Assembly (NCBI RefSeq): GCF_010500955.1
Contig: NZ_QVMJ01000005.1
Coordinates: forward strand, 97,704 to 161,703
Origin: Bacteroides sp. 519
GTDB taxonomy: Bacteria; Bacteroidota; Bacteroidia; Bacteroidales; Bacteroidaceae
Direction of reading: 5' to 3'
Length of the DNA stretch: 64,000 nt
Shown piece by piece: positions 17,065-26,957 of this stretch. Every line of letters starts with the position of its first letter. The stretch's first letter is position 1. The translations under genes and the position numbers were made by a program. The notes under the pieces were generated by a model that searched no databases, was not told the DNA's origin, and saw only the letters and a program-made list of their open reading frames with translations.

Positions 17065-17823
17065 ATGAGAAAAAACATTGTTGCAGGAAACTGGAAAATG
17101 AACAAAACATTTCAGGAAGGTATTGAATTTGCAAAAGAACTGAAAGATGTTTTGGCAAACGAAAAACCAAATTGTGATGTAGTAATCTGTTCACCATTTA
17201 TACATTTGGCTTCATTGGCTACCATTCTTGAAGTTACAGAAATTGGTGTTGGTGCAGAAAACTGTGCAGATAAAGTATCGGGAGCATATACTGGCGAAGT
17301 ATCGGCAGCTATGGTTGCTTCAACAGGAGCTAAATATGTAATCCTTGGTCACTCTGAACGTCGTGCATATTATGGCGAAACAGCCGAAATCCTGAAAGAA
17401 AAAGTAAAATTGGCTTTGGCTAACGATCTTACTCCTATCTTCTGTATTGGTGAAGTGTTGGAAGAACGCGAAGCTGAAAAACAAAACGAAGTAGTTTACA
17501 ATCAGTTGGCCGATTCTTTGTTTGAACTGTCTGACGAAGATTTCTCTAAAATTGTATTGGCTTACGAACCTGTTTGGGCTATTGGTACAGGTAAAACTGC
17601 TTCTTCGGCACAGGCTCAGGAAATGCATGCTTATATTCGTTCGGTTATCGCAAAGAAATTCGGTAACGAAATCGCAGATAATACGTCTATACTATATGGT
17701 GGTAGCTGTAATCCTTCGAATGCAAAAGAATTATTCAGCAATCCCGATGTTGATGGTGGTTTGATTGGTGGTGCTTCTTTGAAAGTAAACGATTTCAAAG
17801 GCGTTATCGAAGGATTTAATTAA
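17065..17823 (+). CDS. tpiA: triosephosphate isomerase
   Basis: TpiA interconverts dihydroxyacetone phosphate and glyceraldehyde 3-phosphate in glycolysis. All marks are present in 252 residues: GNWKMNKT (7-14, substrate Asn and Lys), ILGHSERR (about 92-99, catalytic His), [16 protein letters not shown] (about 164-179, catalytic Glu and mobile loop) and [11 protein letters not shown] near 210-220. Length is standard. It follows the BT_3928-like gene by 31 bases and precedes the SPOR gene, separated by a long inverted repeat. Confidence 0.97.
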   Translation: MRKNIVAGNWKMNKTFQEGIEFAKELKDVLANEKPNCDVVICSPFIHLASLATILEVTEIGVGAENCADKVSGAYTGEVSAAMVASTGAKYVILGHSERRAYYGETAEILKEKVKLALANDLTPIFCIGEVLEEREAEKQNEVVYNQLADSLFELSDEDFSKIVLAYEPVWAIGTGKTASSAQAQEMHAYIRSVIAKKFGNEIADNTSILYGGSCNPSNAKELFSNPDVDGGLIGGASLKVNDFKGVIEGFN

Positions 17824-17917
17824 GGAGTATTGAGTTTTGAGTTATGAGTATTGAGTTGTTGCAGTGTTGCATGATTCTTTATCTCAAAACTCAAAACTCA
17901 TAATTCAAAACTCAAAA
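17824..17917. repeat. long inverted repeat (GAGTTTTGAGTTATGAG words)
   Basis: The left arm (GGAGTATTGAGTTTTGAG, GTTATGAGTATTGAGTTG) mirrors the right arm (CTCAAAACTCAAAACTCATA, ATTCAAAACTC). The centre CAGTGTTGCATGATTC is a degenerate core. The words are the same subfamily as at 11991 and 32243. It lies inside the tpiA operon, ending two bases before the SPOR gene start. Confidence 0.85.
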
Positions 17918-17919
17918 AC

Positions 17920-18375
17920 ATGAAGTATTTAAGTTTATTAATTATTCTCTTCTCCTTTAGTGTAGTAACATCTGCTCAGGACAACATTATAAGCCGTCTT
18001 GAGAAGAGTGAACCAGGACAAGGACGAGTGAAGATAAATCAGGATCCTGCCATTGCTAACCTGATAGGGAAGCAGTTGAAGTATGATACTACCGAAAAAC
18101 AAGGTACCTTTAAAATGACTGGTTACCGTGTTCAGGTGTATGCAGGAAGCAACTCGCGCGAATCAAAAGCAGAAGCTCAAAGACTGGGAGCCAGGGTGAA
18201 AGAATATCGTCCTGACATAAAAGTGTACACCACTTTTGTATCTCCACGTTGGATATGCAGGGTAGGCGATTTCCGGAGTATTGAAGAAGCCAACGCAGCA
18301 ATGCGTGATTTGAAAAAAACAGGAGTGTTCAAAGAAGTTTCTATTGTAAGGGAACAAGTTACCATTACATTATAA
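17920..18375 (+). CDS. SPOR domain protein
   Basis: The 151-residue protein has a signal peptide (residues 1-19, ending TSA) and a C-terminal SPOR domain: [20 protein letters not shown] near 66-85 as first strand and helix, then [31 protein letters not shown] domains bind denuded peptidoglycan at division sites, so a periplasmic wall-associated role is likely. It lies eight bases before folE and after tpiA in the same operon. Confidence 0.9.
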   Translation: MKYLSLLIILFSFSVVTSAQDNIISRLEKSEPGQGRVKINQDPAIANLIGKQLKYDTTEKQGTFKMTGYRVQVYAGSNSRESKAEAQRLGARVKEYRPDIKVYTTFVSPRWICRVGDFRSIEEANAAMRDLKKTGVFKEVSIVREQVTITL

Positions 18376-18383
18376 AAATTGAA

Positions 18384-18965
18384 ATGATCAGGAGAGAGAT
18401 TGTTTTTTCAGAGATGGAAGAATTGAAAGACCATTATAAGAGTATAATATCTTTATTAGGCGAAGATGTTGAGCGTGAAGGTTTGCTTAAAACACCCGAA
18501 CGGGTAACCAAAGCAATGTTAACTTTAACCGAAGGCTATCGTATGGACCCCAATGAAGTTTTGCTATCAGCAAAATTTAAGGAAGAATACAGCCAGATGG
18601 TTATTGTTAAGGATATAGATTTCTTTTCTCTTTGCGAGCATCACATGTTGCCTTTTTATGGTAAAGCGCATGTTGCATACATTCCCAACGGATACATTAC
18701 CGGCTTAAGCAAAATAGCACGTGTGGTAGATATCTTTTCGCACCGCTTACAGGTACAGGAACGAATGACACTGCAAATTAAGGAGTGTATTCAAAATGCC
18801 CTTAACCCACTTGGTGTAATGGTGGTGGTCGAAGCTAAACACATGTGTATGCAGATGCGTGGAGTAGAAAAGCAGAATGCCATTACAACAACTTCCGATT
18901 TTACCGGAGCATTTAATCAGGCAAAAACCCGTGAGGAGTTTATGAACCTGATTAGGCATAGTTAA
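18384..18965 (+). CDS. folE: GTP cyclohydrolase I
   Basis: FolE converts GTP to dihydroneopterin triphosphate, the first step of folate synthesis. The 193 residues include [12 protein letters not shown] (32-43), the zinc and active-site block [20 protein letters not shown] (about 75-94), [20 protein letters not shown] (about 99-118) and [17 protein letters not shown] near 152-168, with zinc Cys and His. The start at 18384 gives a slightly long N-terminus; ATG 18414 is an alternative. It is the last gene of the DUF1599-tpiA operon and converges on dnaG. Confidence 0.96.
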   Translation: MIRREIVFSEMEELKDHYKSIISLLGEDVEREGLLKTPERVTKAMLTLTEGYRMDPNEVLLSAKFKEEYSQMVIVKDIDFFSLCEHHMLPFYGKAHVAYIPNGYITGLSKIARVVDIFSHRLQVQERMTLQIKECIQNALNPLGVMVVVEAKHMCMQMRGVEKQNAITTTSDFTGAFNQAKTREEFMNLIRHS

Positions 18966-18973
18966 ATATGTCG

Positions 18974-20941
18974 TCAAGGTAGTATAACCCTATCTCCTTC
19001 TTGTTGAGCAATTACTCTTAGAACATTGTGCAAATTCATATACCGTTCCATAAGCTGTTTGCATTGGTCGCTATCATTCATAACCTGTGGGTCTTGTAGC
19101 TTGCGGGTAATATGTTTTAACTCTGTCCGAACAATTGCACCTTTAAAGTTAATCAATAACAAATCTGTTAATTCGTACAGCCGTTCTTCGTCGCTGATAA
19201 TTCTTTGTGTTTTAGAGTGATATTTGCTTAACTGATATCTGTTCGAAATCAAATCGGCGGATATACGGCTAACTTCCGGATCGGTATGTCCCAGAAAGTA
19301 ACGTTCCGAAACAAATCCTTCGTCGCGTACATGCTTCACAGCTTCATTCATAATAAGGCGGTGATATGGATTATGAAAAGATAATTCGTCTTGCTTCAAT
19401 TCATTATCAACATATTCAATAACTGTTACAGCAGTTTGATTACCATCTTCATCTTCGTCGGCACAGACTACCATTTCGCCATGACGCACTATTAATTGAA
19501 TAATCAGCCGTTCGTATTTGTAGAATTCTTCTCCTTCGTTTTCGCCAACAGGAATGTACGATTCGTAAGACGGATCAGGTAAAGGAGCGTTTTCTGTTTC
19601 CGGAGTATTGGGAGTGGGATTATCTTTTTCGTACTGTTGCCGAATAAGCTTAGCTACTTCGGCAACCAGCAGTTTCTCTTCTACCCGCAATAACTTACTG
19701 CACTCCTTTATATATACAGTACGCACAATCTCTGTTGGGATAACTGCAATACTCTTTACAATATCGGTAATCAGTTCGGCCTTTTTAATAGGATCTTTCT
19801 CGGCATCCTTCAGCAACAGATTGGTTTTGAAGCGGATAAAATCGACTTCATTAGCAGCTATATACTCTTTAAAGGATGTTGAATTGTGTTTTCGTGCAAA
19901 CGAGTCGGGATCCTCGCCATCGGGTAACAACAGTACCTTGATGTTCATTCCTTCTTCCAACAACATATCGATACCACGTAGAGAGGCTTTGATACCTGCC
20001 ACATCACCATCGTACAATACAGTAATATTGTTGGTAAACCGGTGTATCAGCCGGATTTGTCCGGGGGTTAATGCCGTACCCGACGAAGAAACTACATTCT
20101 CAATACCTGCCTGATGCATGGAAATAACATCGGTGTATCCTTCTACCAGGAAGCAACAGTCTTGCTTAACAATGGCTTGTTTGGCAAAGAATATACCATA
20201 AAGTTCATTGCTTTTATGGTATATCTCGGATTCGGGTGAGTTTACATACTTGGCAAGTTTCTTGTTGTCGGTATTCAGGATTCTACCTCCAAAAGCAACA
20301 ACTTTTCCGGATAAAGTGTGAACCGGAAAGATAACCCTGCCACGAAAACGGTCGTACAGTTTACCTTCGTCTGTTTCAAAACAGAGTCCGGTCTTGACCA
20401 GGAATTCTTTCTGGTATCCTTTTCGGATAGCTTCGCCGGATAGTGCTTCCCGATTGTCGGTGCTGAATCCTAACTGAAACTTTTCAATGATATCGTCGCG
20501 GAAACCACGCTTGCGGAAATAGGCCATACCAATGCTCTTTCCGTCGACATGATTTTTAAGGATATCGCGAAAGTAGTTAAGCGCAAACTGATTAACAACA
20601 AACATACTTTCACGAACACTTTGAGCTTGCTTCTCCTCATTAGATAGTTCCCTCTCTTTTACCTCGATGTTGTATTTCCTGGCAAGGTATTTAAGTGCTT
20701 CGTAATAGGTAAGTTGCTCGTGCTCCATAATAAAGTGCACGGCATTTCCACCTTTACCGCAGCTAAAACATTTGCAAACTCCTTTTGACGGTGATACACT
20801 GAACGAAGGAGTTTTTTCGTTATGGAATGGGCATAAACCAGTATAGTTAACCCCTCTTTTGCGAAGGGTTACAAACTCGGATACCACATCTACAATCTGT
20901 GCGGCATCGAGAATCCTGTCTATTGTTGCTTTATCAATCAT
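18974..20941 (-). CDS. dnaG: DNA primase
   Basis: DnaG makes RNA primers for replication. The 655-residue protein starts with the CHC2 zinc finger (CPFHNEKTPSFSVSP then CFSCG, about 37-62), followed by the RNA polymerase domain with the basic patch FGGRIL near 218-223, the TOPRIM Glu in VEGYTDVISMH near 263-273 and the DGDVAGIKA motif near 310-318. The C-terminal third (from about 440) is the variable helicase-interaction part, with an acidic linker near 450-475. Length is normal. It ends eight bases from folE, which converges on it. A TACTTTTG box lies 18-25 bases before its ATG. Confidence 0.96.
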   Translation of the reverse strand: MIDKATIDRILDAAQIVDVVSEFVTLRKRGVNYTGLCPFHNEKTPSFSVSPSKGVCKCFSCGKGGNAVHFIMEHEQLTYYEALKYLARKYNIEVKERELSNEEKQAQSVRESMFVVNQFALNYFRDILKNHVDGKSIGMAYFRKRGFRDDIIEKFQLGFSTDNREALSGEAIRKGYQKEFLVKTGLCFETDEGKLYDRFRGRVIFPVHTLSGKVVAFGGRILNTDNKKLAKYVNSPESEIYHKSNELYGIFFAKQAIVKQDCCFLVEGYTDVISMHQAGIENVVSSSGTALTPGQIRLIHRFTNNITVLYDGDVAGIKASLRGIDMLLEEGMNIKVLLLPDGEDPDSFARKHNSTSFKEYIAANEVDFIRFKTNLLLKDAEKDPIKKAELITDIVKSIAVIPTEIVRTVYIKECSKLLRVEEKLLVAEVAKLIRQQYEKDNPTPNTPETENAPLPDPSYESYIPVGENEGEEFYKYERLIIQLIVRHGEMVVCADEDEDGNQTAVTVIEYVDNELKQDELSFHNPYHRLIMNEAVKHVRDEGFVSERYFLGHTDPEVSRISADLISNRYQLSKYHSKTQRIISDEERLYELTDLLLINFKGAIVRTELKHITRKLQDPQVMNDSDQCKQLMERYMNLHNVLRVIAQQEGDRVILP

Positions 20942-20987
20942 GGAAGTAAAAAGGAGTACAAAAGTACAATATATTTAGAACACTGTT

Positions 20988-22580
20988 CTAAAATTCATCA
21001 ACTTTTAAATCTGCCCGGTATTTATCGAGTATACTTTGTAGTTCGGTGGTAATTTCCTCGTATCCCGGTGTACCATATAAATTGTTCAATTCGTGTGCAT
21101 CGGTTGCCAGGTCGTATAGTTCGTTGCAGTCAATGTCTTTATCGCCACCCATTTCTCCTTTGCCATAAAAATGAATCAGTTTGTATCTTTCCGTTCTTAC
21201 CCCATCGTGCCTACGCACTTTATGAATTGCCGGATAATCGTAATAATGATAATACAAGCTGGTACGCCAGTTTGCGGGTTCATCTCCCTCGAATAGCGGT
21301 TCGAGAGTGGTTCCACTCATTTCCTGTGGCTTCTCAATCCCCGCTAATGATAGGAATGTGGGTGCATAATCAATGTTTTGTACCAGGGCTTTTGTTTCGA
21401 AACCTGCTTTTATTTTTTTAGGATAACTCATGATAAGTGGTGTGCGGAATGATTCTTCATACATGAAACGCTTATCGAACCAGCCATGCTCGCCCATATA
21501 GAAACCTTGATCGGAAGTATATACAACAAGGGTATTATCCATCAACCCGTTCTCTTCCAGATAGTCTATTAAGCGGCCTACCTGATCGTCAATACTTTTA
21601 ATACAACGCAGATAATCTTTTAAATAGCGTTGGAATTTCCATTTTAAGAGTTCCTCGCCGGTGAGCTGCTCGTTGATAAATGCTTCATTGCGGGGGTGAT
21701 AGGCGTTTTCCCATTTTTCGCGTTGTTCCGGAGTCATTCTTTTCAATAAATACTCCATGCCGTCTGCACTCCACTCCTTATTATAGGGCGAAACATCTTT
21801 CAGTTCATTCACTTTCAGGTCGTATACCATTGTCATGGTTTTATCAATGGTCATATCTTGCGTGTGGGCGGGTGCACAGCGGGTGCTGTAATCATCGTGA
21901 AAAGTATTAGGATAAGGAAACTCTATATTTTCGTACAAATCAAGGTATTTTAAGTCGGGTTTCCAGTTTCGGTGTGGTGCTTTATGATGAACCAGCAAGC
22001 AGAAAGGTTTATTGGGATCTCTGTTTTCCAGAAACTCTATTGAGTGGTCGGTTATAAGATTGGTTGCATAGCCTTCTTCACGGATGTATTTACCATTAGA
22101 TTCTTTGTTGCGGAATTCCGGATTATAGTAATTTCCCTGATCCCATAGAATGTGATAATAGTCGAATCCTTTCGGCTCGCATTGCATGTGCCACTTACCA
22201 ACTACTCCTGTTTGATAGCCTTGTTGCTGCAACAACTCGGAAAAGAATGTTTTGGTAGAGTCAATTCCTTTTCCTAACTGCCGCTGCCCATTCTGGTGAC
22301 TGTACAGCCCTGTCATTAAACTGGCACGGCTGGGAGTAGATAACGAATTTTCAACAAAGGCGTGCCTGAAAAGCATTCCGTTTTGGGCCAACCGGTCAAT
22401 ATTAGGTGTTGGAGCCAACTGTGACAAAGGATGCCCATAAGCACTGATTGTTTGAAAAGAATGGTCGTCCGTCATAATATACAGTATATTAGGACGTTCG
22501 TCTTTCTGATCACTGTTACAGGAAATGTTAGTCATTGCAACAGGTAACATAGCAAAACTAATAGCTTTTAGTTTGTTCAT
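20988..22580 (-). CDS. Ser-type sulfatase lipoprotein (family S1)
   Basis: An exported sulfatase that removes sulfate from glycans. The N-terminus is a lipoprotein signal (MNKLKAISFAMLPVAMTNIS before Cys 21). The metal site MTDDHSFQ is near 36-43. The maturation motif is STPSRASLMTG near 82-92: Ser in place of Cys, so the formylglycine must be made by an anaerobic radical-SAM maturase, which is not in the window. GKWHMQ, TSDQGFYMGEHG and a C-terminal DUF4976-like region (VRTERYKLIHFYG) follow. At 530 residues it resembles the S1_11-type N-acetylglucosamine-6-sulfatases, an inference. It stands alone, without SusCD beside it. Confidence 0.9.
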   Translation of the reverse strand: MNKLKAISFAMLPVAMTNISCNSDQKDERPNILYIMTDDHSFQTISAYGHPLSQLAPTPNIDRLAQNGMLFRHAFVENSLSTPSRASLMTGLYSHQNGQRQLGKGIDSTKTFFSELLQQQGYQTGVVGKWHMQCEPKGFDYYHILWDQGNYYNPEFRNKESNGKYIREEGYATNLITDHSIEFLENRDPNKPFCLLVHHKAPHRNWKPDLKYLDLYENIEFPYPNTFHDDYSTRCAPAHTQDMTIDKTMTMVYDLKVNELKDVSPYNKEWSADGMEYLLKRMTPEQREKWENAYHPRNEAFINEQLTGEELLKWKFQRYLKDYLRCIKSIDDQVGRLIDYLEENGLMDNTLVVYTSDQGFYMGEHGWFDKRFMYEESFRTPLIMSYPKKIKAGFETKALVQNIDYAPTFLSLAGIEKPQEMSGTTLEPLFEGDEPANWRTSLYYHYYDYPAIHKVRRHDGVRTERYKLIHFYGKGEMGGDKDIDCNELYDLATDAHELNNLYGTPGYEEITTELQSILDKYRADLKVDEF

Positions 22581-22754
22581 AAAGAGATTGAATTAAAAGG
22601 TTGTATCAAGTTAATAGTATGTCGAGGTTATCATTAAATAAAACAAAGTTAGAACTTTTTTATTTACCCCATATCACAACCTTATGTTTTATTAAATAAG
22701 TAAGTATTCAAAATTAATTCAGATAGCTCCCAAAACATTCTCCCACCCCAATCC

Positions 22755-22771
22755 GTTACTTTAAAAGTAAC
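22755..22771. promoter_or_regulatory. perfect dyad upstream of ohr (candidate operator)
   Basis: GTTACTTT-A-AAAGTAAC is a perfect 8+1+8 palindrome ending 17 bases before the ohr ATG. Its position suits an operator for a peroxide-sensing repressor such as OhrR. No repressor gene lies nearby, so the regulator is unknown. Confidence 0.45.
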
Positions 22772-22788
22772 ATACAAATAATTATAAT

Positions 22789-23202
22789 ATGGAAACATTG
22801 TACACAGCCACTGTAACCGCTGTTGGTGGAAGAGAAGGAAATGTGAAATCGGACGACGGAATCATCGACATGAAGATAGAAAAGCCCAAATCAATGGGTG
22901 GACGTGGCGGAGCAACCAACCCCGAGCAGCTTTTTGCAGCCGGATATTCTGCCTGTTTTGGTAGTGCATTAGAAATGGTGTTGCGTCAGGAGAGACTTCG
23001 CCCCGAACGTACAGCGGTAACAGCCGAAGTTAGCATTGGCCCCAACGATAAGGGAGGTTTTATGTTGGCAGTAAAGTTAGTGGTTGAAGTTGTTGGCATT
23101 GATCGTAAACTGGCGCAAGAAGCAATGGAGAAAGCGCATTATGTTTGCCCCTATTCAAATGCAACACGTGGAAATGTGGAGGTGCAACTGGAGCTGAAAT
23201 AA
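22789..23202 (+). CDS. ohr: Ohr/OsmC family peroxiredoxin (organic hydroperoxide resistance)
   Basis: Ohr reduces organic and fatty-acid hydroperoxides using two cysteines. The 137-residue protein has ATVTAVGGREGNVKSDDG at the start, the catalytic Arg region MGGRGGATNPEQLFAAGYSA, the peroxidatic Cys in SACFGSALE (about 61-69) and the resolving Cys in AHYVCPYSNATRGN near 118-131. Spacing and length match Ohr rather than OsmC. It is cytosolic, stands alone, and has a perfect dyad just upstream. A hairpin of CACAGAGG words follows its stop. Confidence 0.93.
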   Translation: METLYTATVTAVGGREGNVKSDDGIIDMKIEKPKSMGGRGGATNPEQLFAAGYSACFGSALEMVLRQERLRPERTAVTAEVSIGPNDKGGFMLAVKLVVEVVGIDRKLAQEAMEKAHYVCPYSNATRGNVEVQLELK

Positions 23203-23210
23203 ATATATTG

Positions 23211-23264
23211 AACACAGAGGCACAGAGTTTTAATAAATTCTTTATGTCTCTGTACCTCTGTGTT
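23211..23264. repeat. inverted repeat of CACAGAGG words between convergent genes
   Basis: AACACAGAGGCACAGAG (23211-23227) mirrors CTCTGTACCTCTGTGTT (23248-23264) with one mismatch, loop of about 20 bases. It lies between convergent ends at 23202 and 23278, a site for a two-way terminator. The same words recur at 36666-36714. Confidence 0.8.
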
Positions 23265-23277
23265 TTTAGAAATGTAT

Positions 23278-24810
23278 TTACTCTTCGGCAATACTCTTCC
23301 ACTGTCGCAGCAATCGCGCAACAAACCACATTGCTACAATCGTTACAGGGAAATTTATCCAAAAGCCTTTCAAAACATCTTCATCACCAATAAAGTCATA
23401 CTCTTTAGTTAGTTCCGAACAAGCCCAAATAGAAAACACACACAATGGTATGATGCATGGAACTAACCAAACAAGAACATTTATATAAATCTTTGATTTC
23501 CCTTTGGGAAACTTCCGCACTATTTTTGTTTGGATAGTGGCAAACAATACAATAAAAGTTATTATCCAAAACAATAGTGCTGCCAGAAATACACCATAAT
23601 GCAAAGGATAAGATACAGCATTAGCCAAGAGTATTGCAACAAAACTTCCCACAAACAGTATTATGCCTGTAGCAATAAAAGCAATAAGCCATGATTTTCC
23701 GCTGGTTACTCTATAAGAGAATATGGCAACCGATAAGTATAAAGAAAAACAGAAAAAGAACAAAATATAATCCGTAACACCTCTCAAATCCACATAAGCT
23801 TCACGGGCATGTTCGTATGCACTTAACAATTCTTTTTTGTAGAGGTATGGATAAGAGCCATCATAAACATACTTATTGTAAATATATGTAGAATGATCTA
23901 CTGGAAAGAAAGGTGGGTTGTAAACTCTCTCAAACCATTCTGAAGCCAAAAGAGCATTCAGTTTGTGTTTCTTATGCAAGGCTTCAACTTCAAGCATCAA
24001 ATCCATGATTTGATCTTTTCGTCCTTCACGAAGCCATTTTTCAACCTCCAAATGAATATCGCTTTTGTATGAGAAAAACAACAATGATGAACCGATATAT
24101 CCATCAACAATTATAGGATATTCCGGAGCAGTATAATATTCTTCAATCCCATACCCCTCATACTCTTCATCATATTCATCAATCTCAACCTCAACTTCAA
24201 CCTTTATTGGTTTAGTATAATCATAGTGGTATTCAAAATCAGATCTATTGTAATCATCAATTTCAATATCCATACCTTTAGGAATAGGGATAGGCTGATG
24301 ATCTTCAGAATCATAGTCAAACCTATCATACCCGGAATTTTCACTTGGTGTTGAGATAAGCATATCTACTTTATTCAATGTGTTAATTGCGCTACCTATT
24401 TCTTCCAAAGAAGCCATGGAACGCCATTTTAAAATATGCCCTCCCATCATTGTTAATGGAGTACAACATATACCGATACTTATAATAAATATCATTACCC
24501 ACTCCAGATACAATTGCGAGGTTTTGCGAGGATAAAACGAGCTTAACCCATTATTGCGGCTATAAAAAGCAAGCCAACCAATTAATAGCAATACTCCGAT
24601 CAGGAAACTGAGTGTAAAATAATTATCTATATCCATACTGCTCAAAAAAGAATAATTATAATATTCTCTGATGGTATGCTGGGTAAGAATATAGCTTAAT
24701 GCAAAAACAACAAGATGTACTATCAACAGTATCAGCATCATTGGAACAAAACGAGTGTTCCACACAAGCGGGTAATGCAATAACAGATATTTTTGAATCT
24801 TTTTTATCAT
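23278..24810 (-). CDS. multi-pass membrane protein, probable partner of the adjacent ABC ATPase
   Basis: I do not recognise a named family. The 510 residues include membrane segments near 22-45, 55-80, 105-128, 348-370, 378-405, 412-438, 450-472 and 485-502. An extracytoplasmic part at about 130-340 is acidic and Tyr-rich (EIDDYNRSDFEYHYDYTKP, EVEVEIDEYDEEYEGYG). The basic N-terminus and clustered segments fit an ABC-2-like permease. It starts 12 bases after the ATPase gene ends, so the pair is co-translated. Substrate unknown. Confidence 0.7.
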   Translation of the reverse strand: MIKKIQKYLLLHYPLVWNTRFVPMMLILLIVHLVVFALSYILTQHTIREYYNYSFLSSMDIDNYFTLSFLIGVLLLIGWLAFYSRNNGLSSFYPRKTSQLYLEWVMIFIISIGICCTPLTMMGGHILKWRSMASLEEIGSAINTLNKVDMLISTPSENSGYDRFDYDSEDHQPIPIPKGMDIEIDDYNRSDFEYHYDYTKPIKVEVEVEIDEYDEEYEGYGIEEYYTAPEYPIIVDGYIGSSLLFFSYKSDIHLEVEKWLREGRKDQIMDLMLEVEALHKKHKLNALLASEWFERVYNPPFFPVDHSTYIYNKYVYDGSYPYLYKKELLSAYEHAREAYVDLRGVTDYILFFFCFSLYLSVAIFSYRVTSGKSWLIAFIATGIILFVGSFVAILLANAVSYPLHYGVFLAALLFWIITFIVLFATIQTKIVRKFPKGKSKIYINVLVWLVPCIIPLCVFSIWACSELTKEYDFIGDEDVLKGFWINFPVTIVAMWFVARLLRQWKSIAEE

Positions 24811-24822
24811 AACTACTGTGTT

Positions 24823-25980
24823 TTACGAAAGGAAGAATCTACGGGTTGAGTTTGAGATGTTTCTAAAGTAGCTTATTGGGATGTTCTGTTCCAATATATA
24901 TTGCTGAAAATCATTTTGGGTAACTGTTTCCGGGAAGATGGCAATATAGGTTCCGCCGTTCATCTGTAGTTTTTCGAGCCCCAACGCACTAAAGTATTCT
25001 TTTAGTTGTTCGATTTTCCACTCCGAGTCGAACTCTATTATCAGTTTACGAACATTGCTACATGCAACATCGGAATCCTCAATAACATTTTGTGGACTTC
25101 CGTTTTTCAGGAATATAACCTTATCCGATGTTTTCTCTACTTCATATAATTGCTGAGAGCTCAGTACAACAGCTATAGGACGATAGAGCGACTGTGCTAT
25201 ATCACGAAAATCGTCTAAAACGATCTGTTGTGCCAATATATCAAGATTAGCCAAAGGTTCATCAATCAGAAGCAATCTGGGATTACGCAAAAGCGCACGG
25301 GCCAGCTCGAAACGCATTTTGTAACCCGACGACAAATCTTTCCACTTGTAAGTACGGAACTTTCTTAATCCCATACGGGCAGTTATGAGTTCTGTTACAA
25401 GTATGTTTTCCTCACCGGTTATTCCGTAAGAGGCTGCGGTAAACCTCAGGTTAGATAATAATGATCCTTGCCATGAATTTGTGCGTTGTGGTATATAGAT
25501 TAGTTTCGAACGCAAATCATAGTTATCTTTATAAGGGAAAGCATAGTTGATTTTTCCACTGGTTGGTTGCAACTCACCACAGAGCGACCTTAACAGTGTT
25601 GTTTTTCCGTTTCCATTTTCGCCTACCAAACCAATAATTTGTCCTTCGGATATTTCAAAGCTGATGGGTCCAAGGGCAAAGTTTGATTTTTCATAAGAGC
25701 GTATCAGGTTCTCAACTGTGAGTAATGATTCTTCACGCTTTACAATGGATTTCTTCTGCAACTCCTGGTATAGTTTATCCAGTATCTCAGTAAATTTGTT
25801 TTTCTGCGTTTCTACACTGTTGTTATTGTCTAACCAATCCAATAAACTCACTGTTTCTTTATAAAAGTCCAGGTTGCCAGTATCGAGAGTTAAATCGATT
25901 ACCCGTTTTGTGAGGAGACTAAACTCTTCGAGGGCTACAAGCTTCCTGACTTCATCAAACATACTGTTGAATGTAATCAT
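24823..25980 (-). CDS. ABC transporter ATP-binding protein
   Basis: An ATPase of the ABC exporter type. From the ATG at 25980 it has 385 residues: about 90 of helical N-terminal extension (MITFNSMFDEVRKLVALEEF), then the nucleotide-binding domain with Walker A GLVGENGNGKTTLL, Q-loop in YIPQRTNSWQG, signature LSSGYKMRFELARALL and Walker B LLLIDEPLANLD, and a C-terminal ferredoxin-like extension. The frame is open further upstream to 26022, but a Rho-independent terminator for the preceding gene occupies 26001-26030, so the first 14 codons are unlikely to be used; ATG 25962 is also possible. The next gene is its probable permease. Confidence 0.88.
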   Translation of the reverse strand: MITFNSMFDEVRKLVALEEFSLLTKRVIDLTLDTGNLDFYKETVSLLDWLDNNNSVETQKNKFTEILDKLYQELQKKSIVKREESLLTVENLIRSYEKSNFALGPISFEISEGQIIGLVGENGNGKTTLLRSLCGELQPTSGKINYAFPYKDNYDLRSKLIYIPQRTNSWQGSLLSNLRFTAASYGITGEENILVTELITARMGLRKFRTYKWKDLSSGYKMRFELARALLRNPRLLLIDEPLANLDILAQQIVLDDFRDIAQSLYRPIAVVLSSQQLYEVEKTSDKVIFLKNGSPQNVIEDSDVACSNVRKLIIEFDSEWKIEQLKEYFSALGLEKLQMNGGTYIAIFPETVTQNDFQQYILEQNIPISYFRNISNSTRRFFLS

Positions 25981-26000
25981 AAAAAGATAATAGATTAAAC

Positions 26001-26030
26001 AAAAAAAGGCTATCCGGTACACGGATAACC
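26001..26030 (-). terminator. Rho-independent terminator after the LysM/M23 peptidase gene
   Basis: On the minus strand GGTTATCCG-TGTAC-CGGATAGCC is followed directly by TTTTTTT (26007-26001). It lies 30 bases after the peptidase stop. It shows that the ABC pair downstream has its own transcript start or depends on readthrough. Confidence 0.88.
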
Positions 26031-26060
26031 TTCTATATAATGATTGTTATTACTTTACAT

Positions 26061-26957
26061 TTATGAGCAGCGCAATACCTGTCCTATTCTGAGTGTTGTG
26101 CGTGTAGTAATACGGTTTAGTTTACACAATGTACTAACCGATACTCCTCTTTGAGCTGCAATCTTAGATAAGCTGTCGCCACTCTTAACTTTGTGATATC
26201 TGATAACTCCATCTCCATCGGCAACCAATGTTCCTGATCCTGCTCCTGGCTTAGCTCTTCCTCGCATATTGAAGGTATAATTATCAGCTACAATATCTTG
26301 TTTTTCAAAATCGAACAGCAATGACGGATTAATAGCTACTCCAAGGAAACGGGTTTCAAAATGGAGATGCGACCCTGTTGAACGTCCGGTGTTACCACCT
26401 AAGCCAATAATCTCACCTGCTTTTACATATTGATCTTCTTCTACCAATTGTTCGGAAAGGTGTCCATATACTGTTTCAAGCCCATTTGCATGACGTATAA
26501 TTATATATTTGCCATAACCTTTTTTCCGTCCCTGATCTTTAACAATACGTACTTTACCATCAAAAGCAGCAACAATGGTATCGCCTACATACACTTTCAC
26601 GTCTAACCCATTATGCATTCTTCTTCTACGGGGTCCGAATTTTGATGTAATACGTGTACTGGTTGTTGGCATACAGAAGCCGGTGAGGTCTATTTTATGC
26701 GATTCGGGAATGGTTACTCCACTGTAGTTGTGTAGCGTAACATTGTTCCATTCGGGATATAAATCGAAGGCGGGGTAAGCAGCTTGTTCGGCTAATATTT
26801 GCTTGTGTAATGCCAGTGAGTCTACACTTTTAAGTTTTTTGTCGATGGGTGCCTGACGTGCTATTAAGTCTTGTGAAAAAGAATTTAAGCTTAATAATGC
26901 CGTGGCGGCAATCAGTCCTGTTTTAATCCAATTAAAATTCATTCGCTTCATGTTCAT
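26061..26957 (-). CDS. M23 family metallopeptidase with C-terminal LysM domain
   Basis: A secreted cell-wall hydrolase or divisome activator. The 298-residue protein has a signal peptide (about 1-28, ending NSFSQ), a central LytM/M23 domain with the zinc residues in MHNGLDVKVYVGD (about 113-125) and HLHFETRF (about 197-204), and a C-terminal LysM peptidoglycan-binding domain (YHKVKSGDSLSKIAAQRGVS). The required His/Asp and HxH are present, so it should be active. Its start touches the ndk stop, so the two are one transcript, closed by the terminator at 26001-26030. Confidence 0.92.
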   Translation of the reverse strand: MNMKRMNFNWIKTGLIAATALLSLNSFSQDLIARQAPIDKKLKSVDSLALHKQILAEQAAYPAFDLYPEWNNVTLHNYSGVTIPESHKIDLTGFCMPTTSTRITSKFGPRRRRMHNGLDVKVYVGDTIVAAFDGKVRIVKDQGRKKGYGKYIIIRHANGLETVYGHLSEQLVEEDQYVKAGEIIGLGGNTGRSTGSHLHFETRFLGVAINPSLLFDFEKQDIVADNYTFNMRGRAKPGAGSGTLVADGDGVIRYHKVKSGDSLSKIAAQRGVSVSTLCKLNRITTRTTLRIGQVLRCS

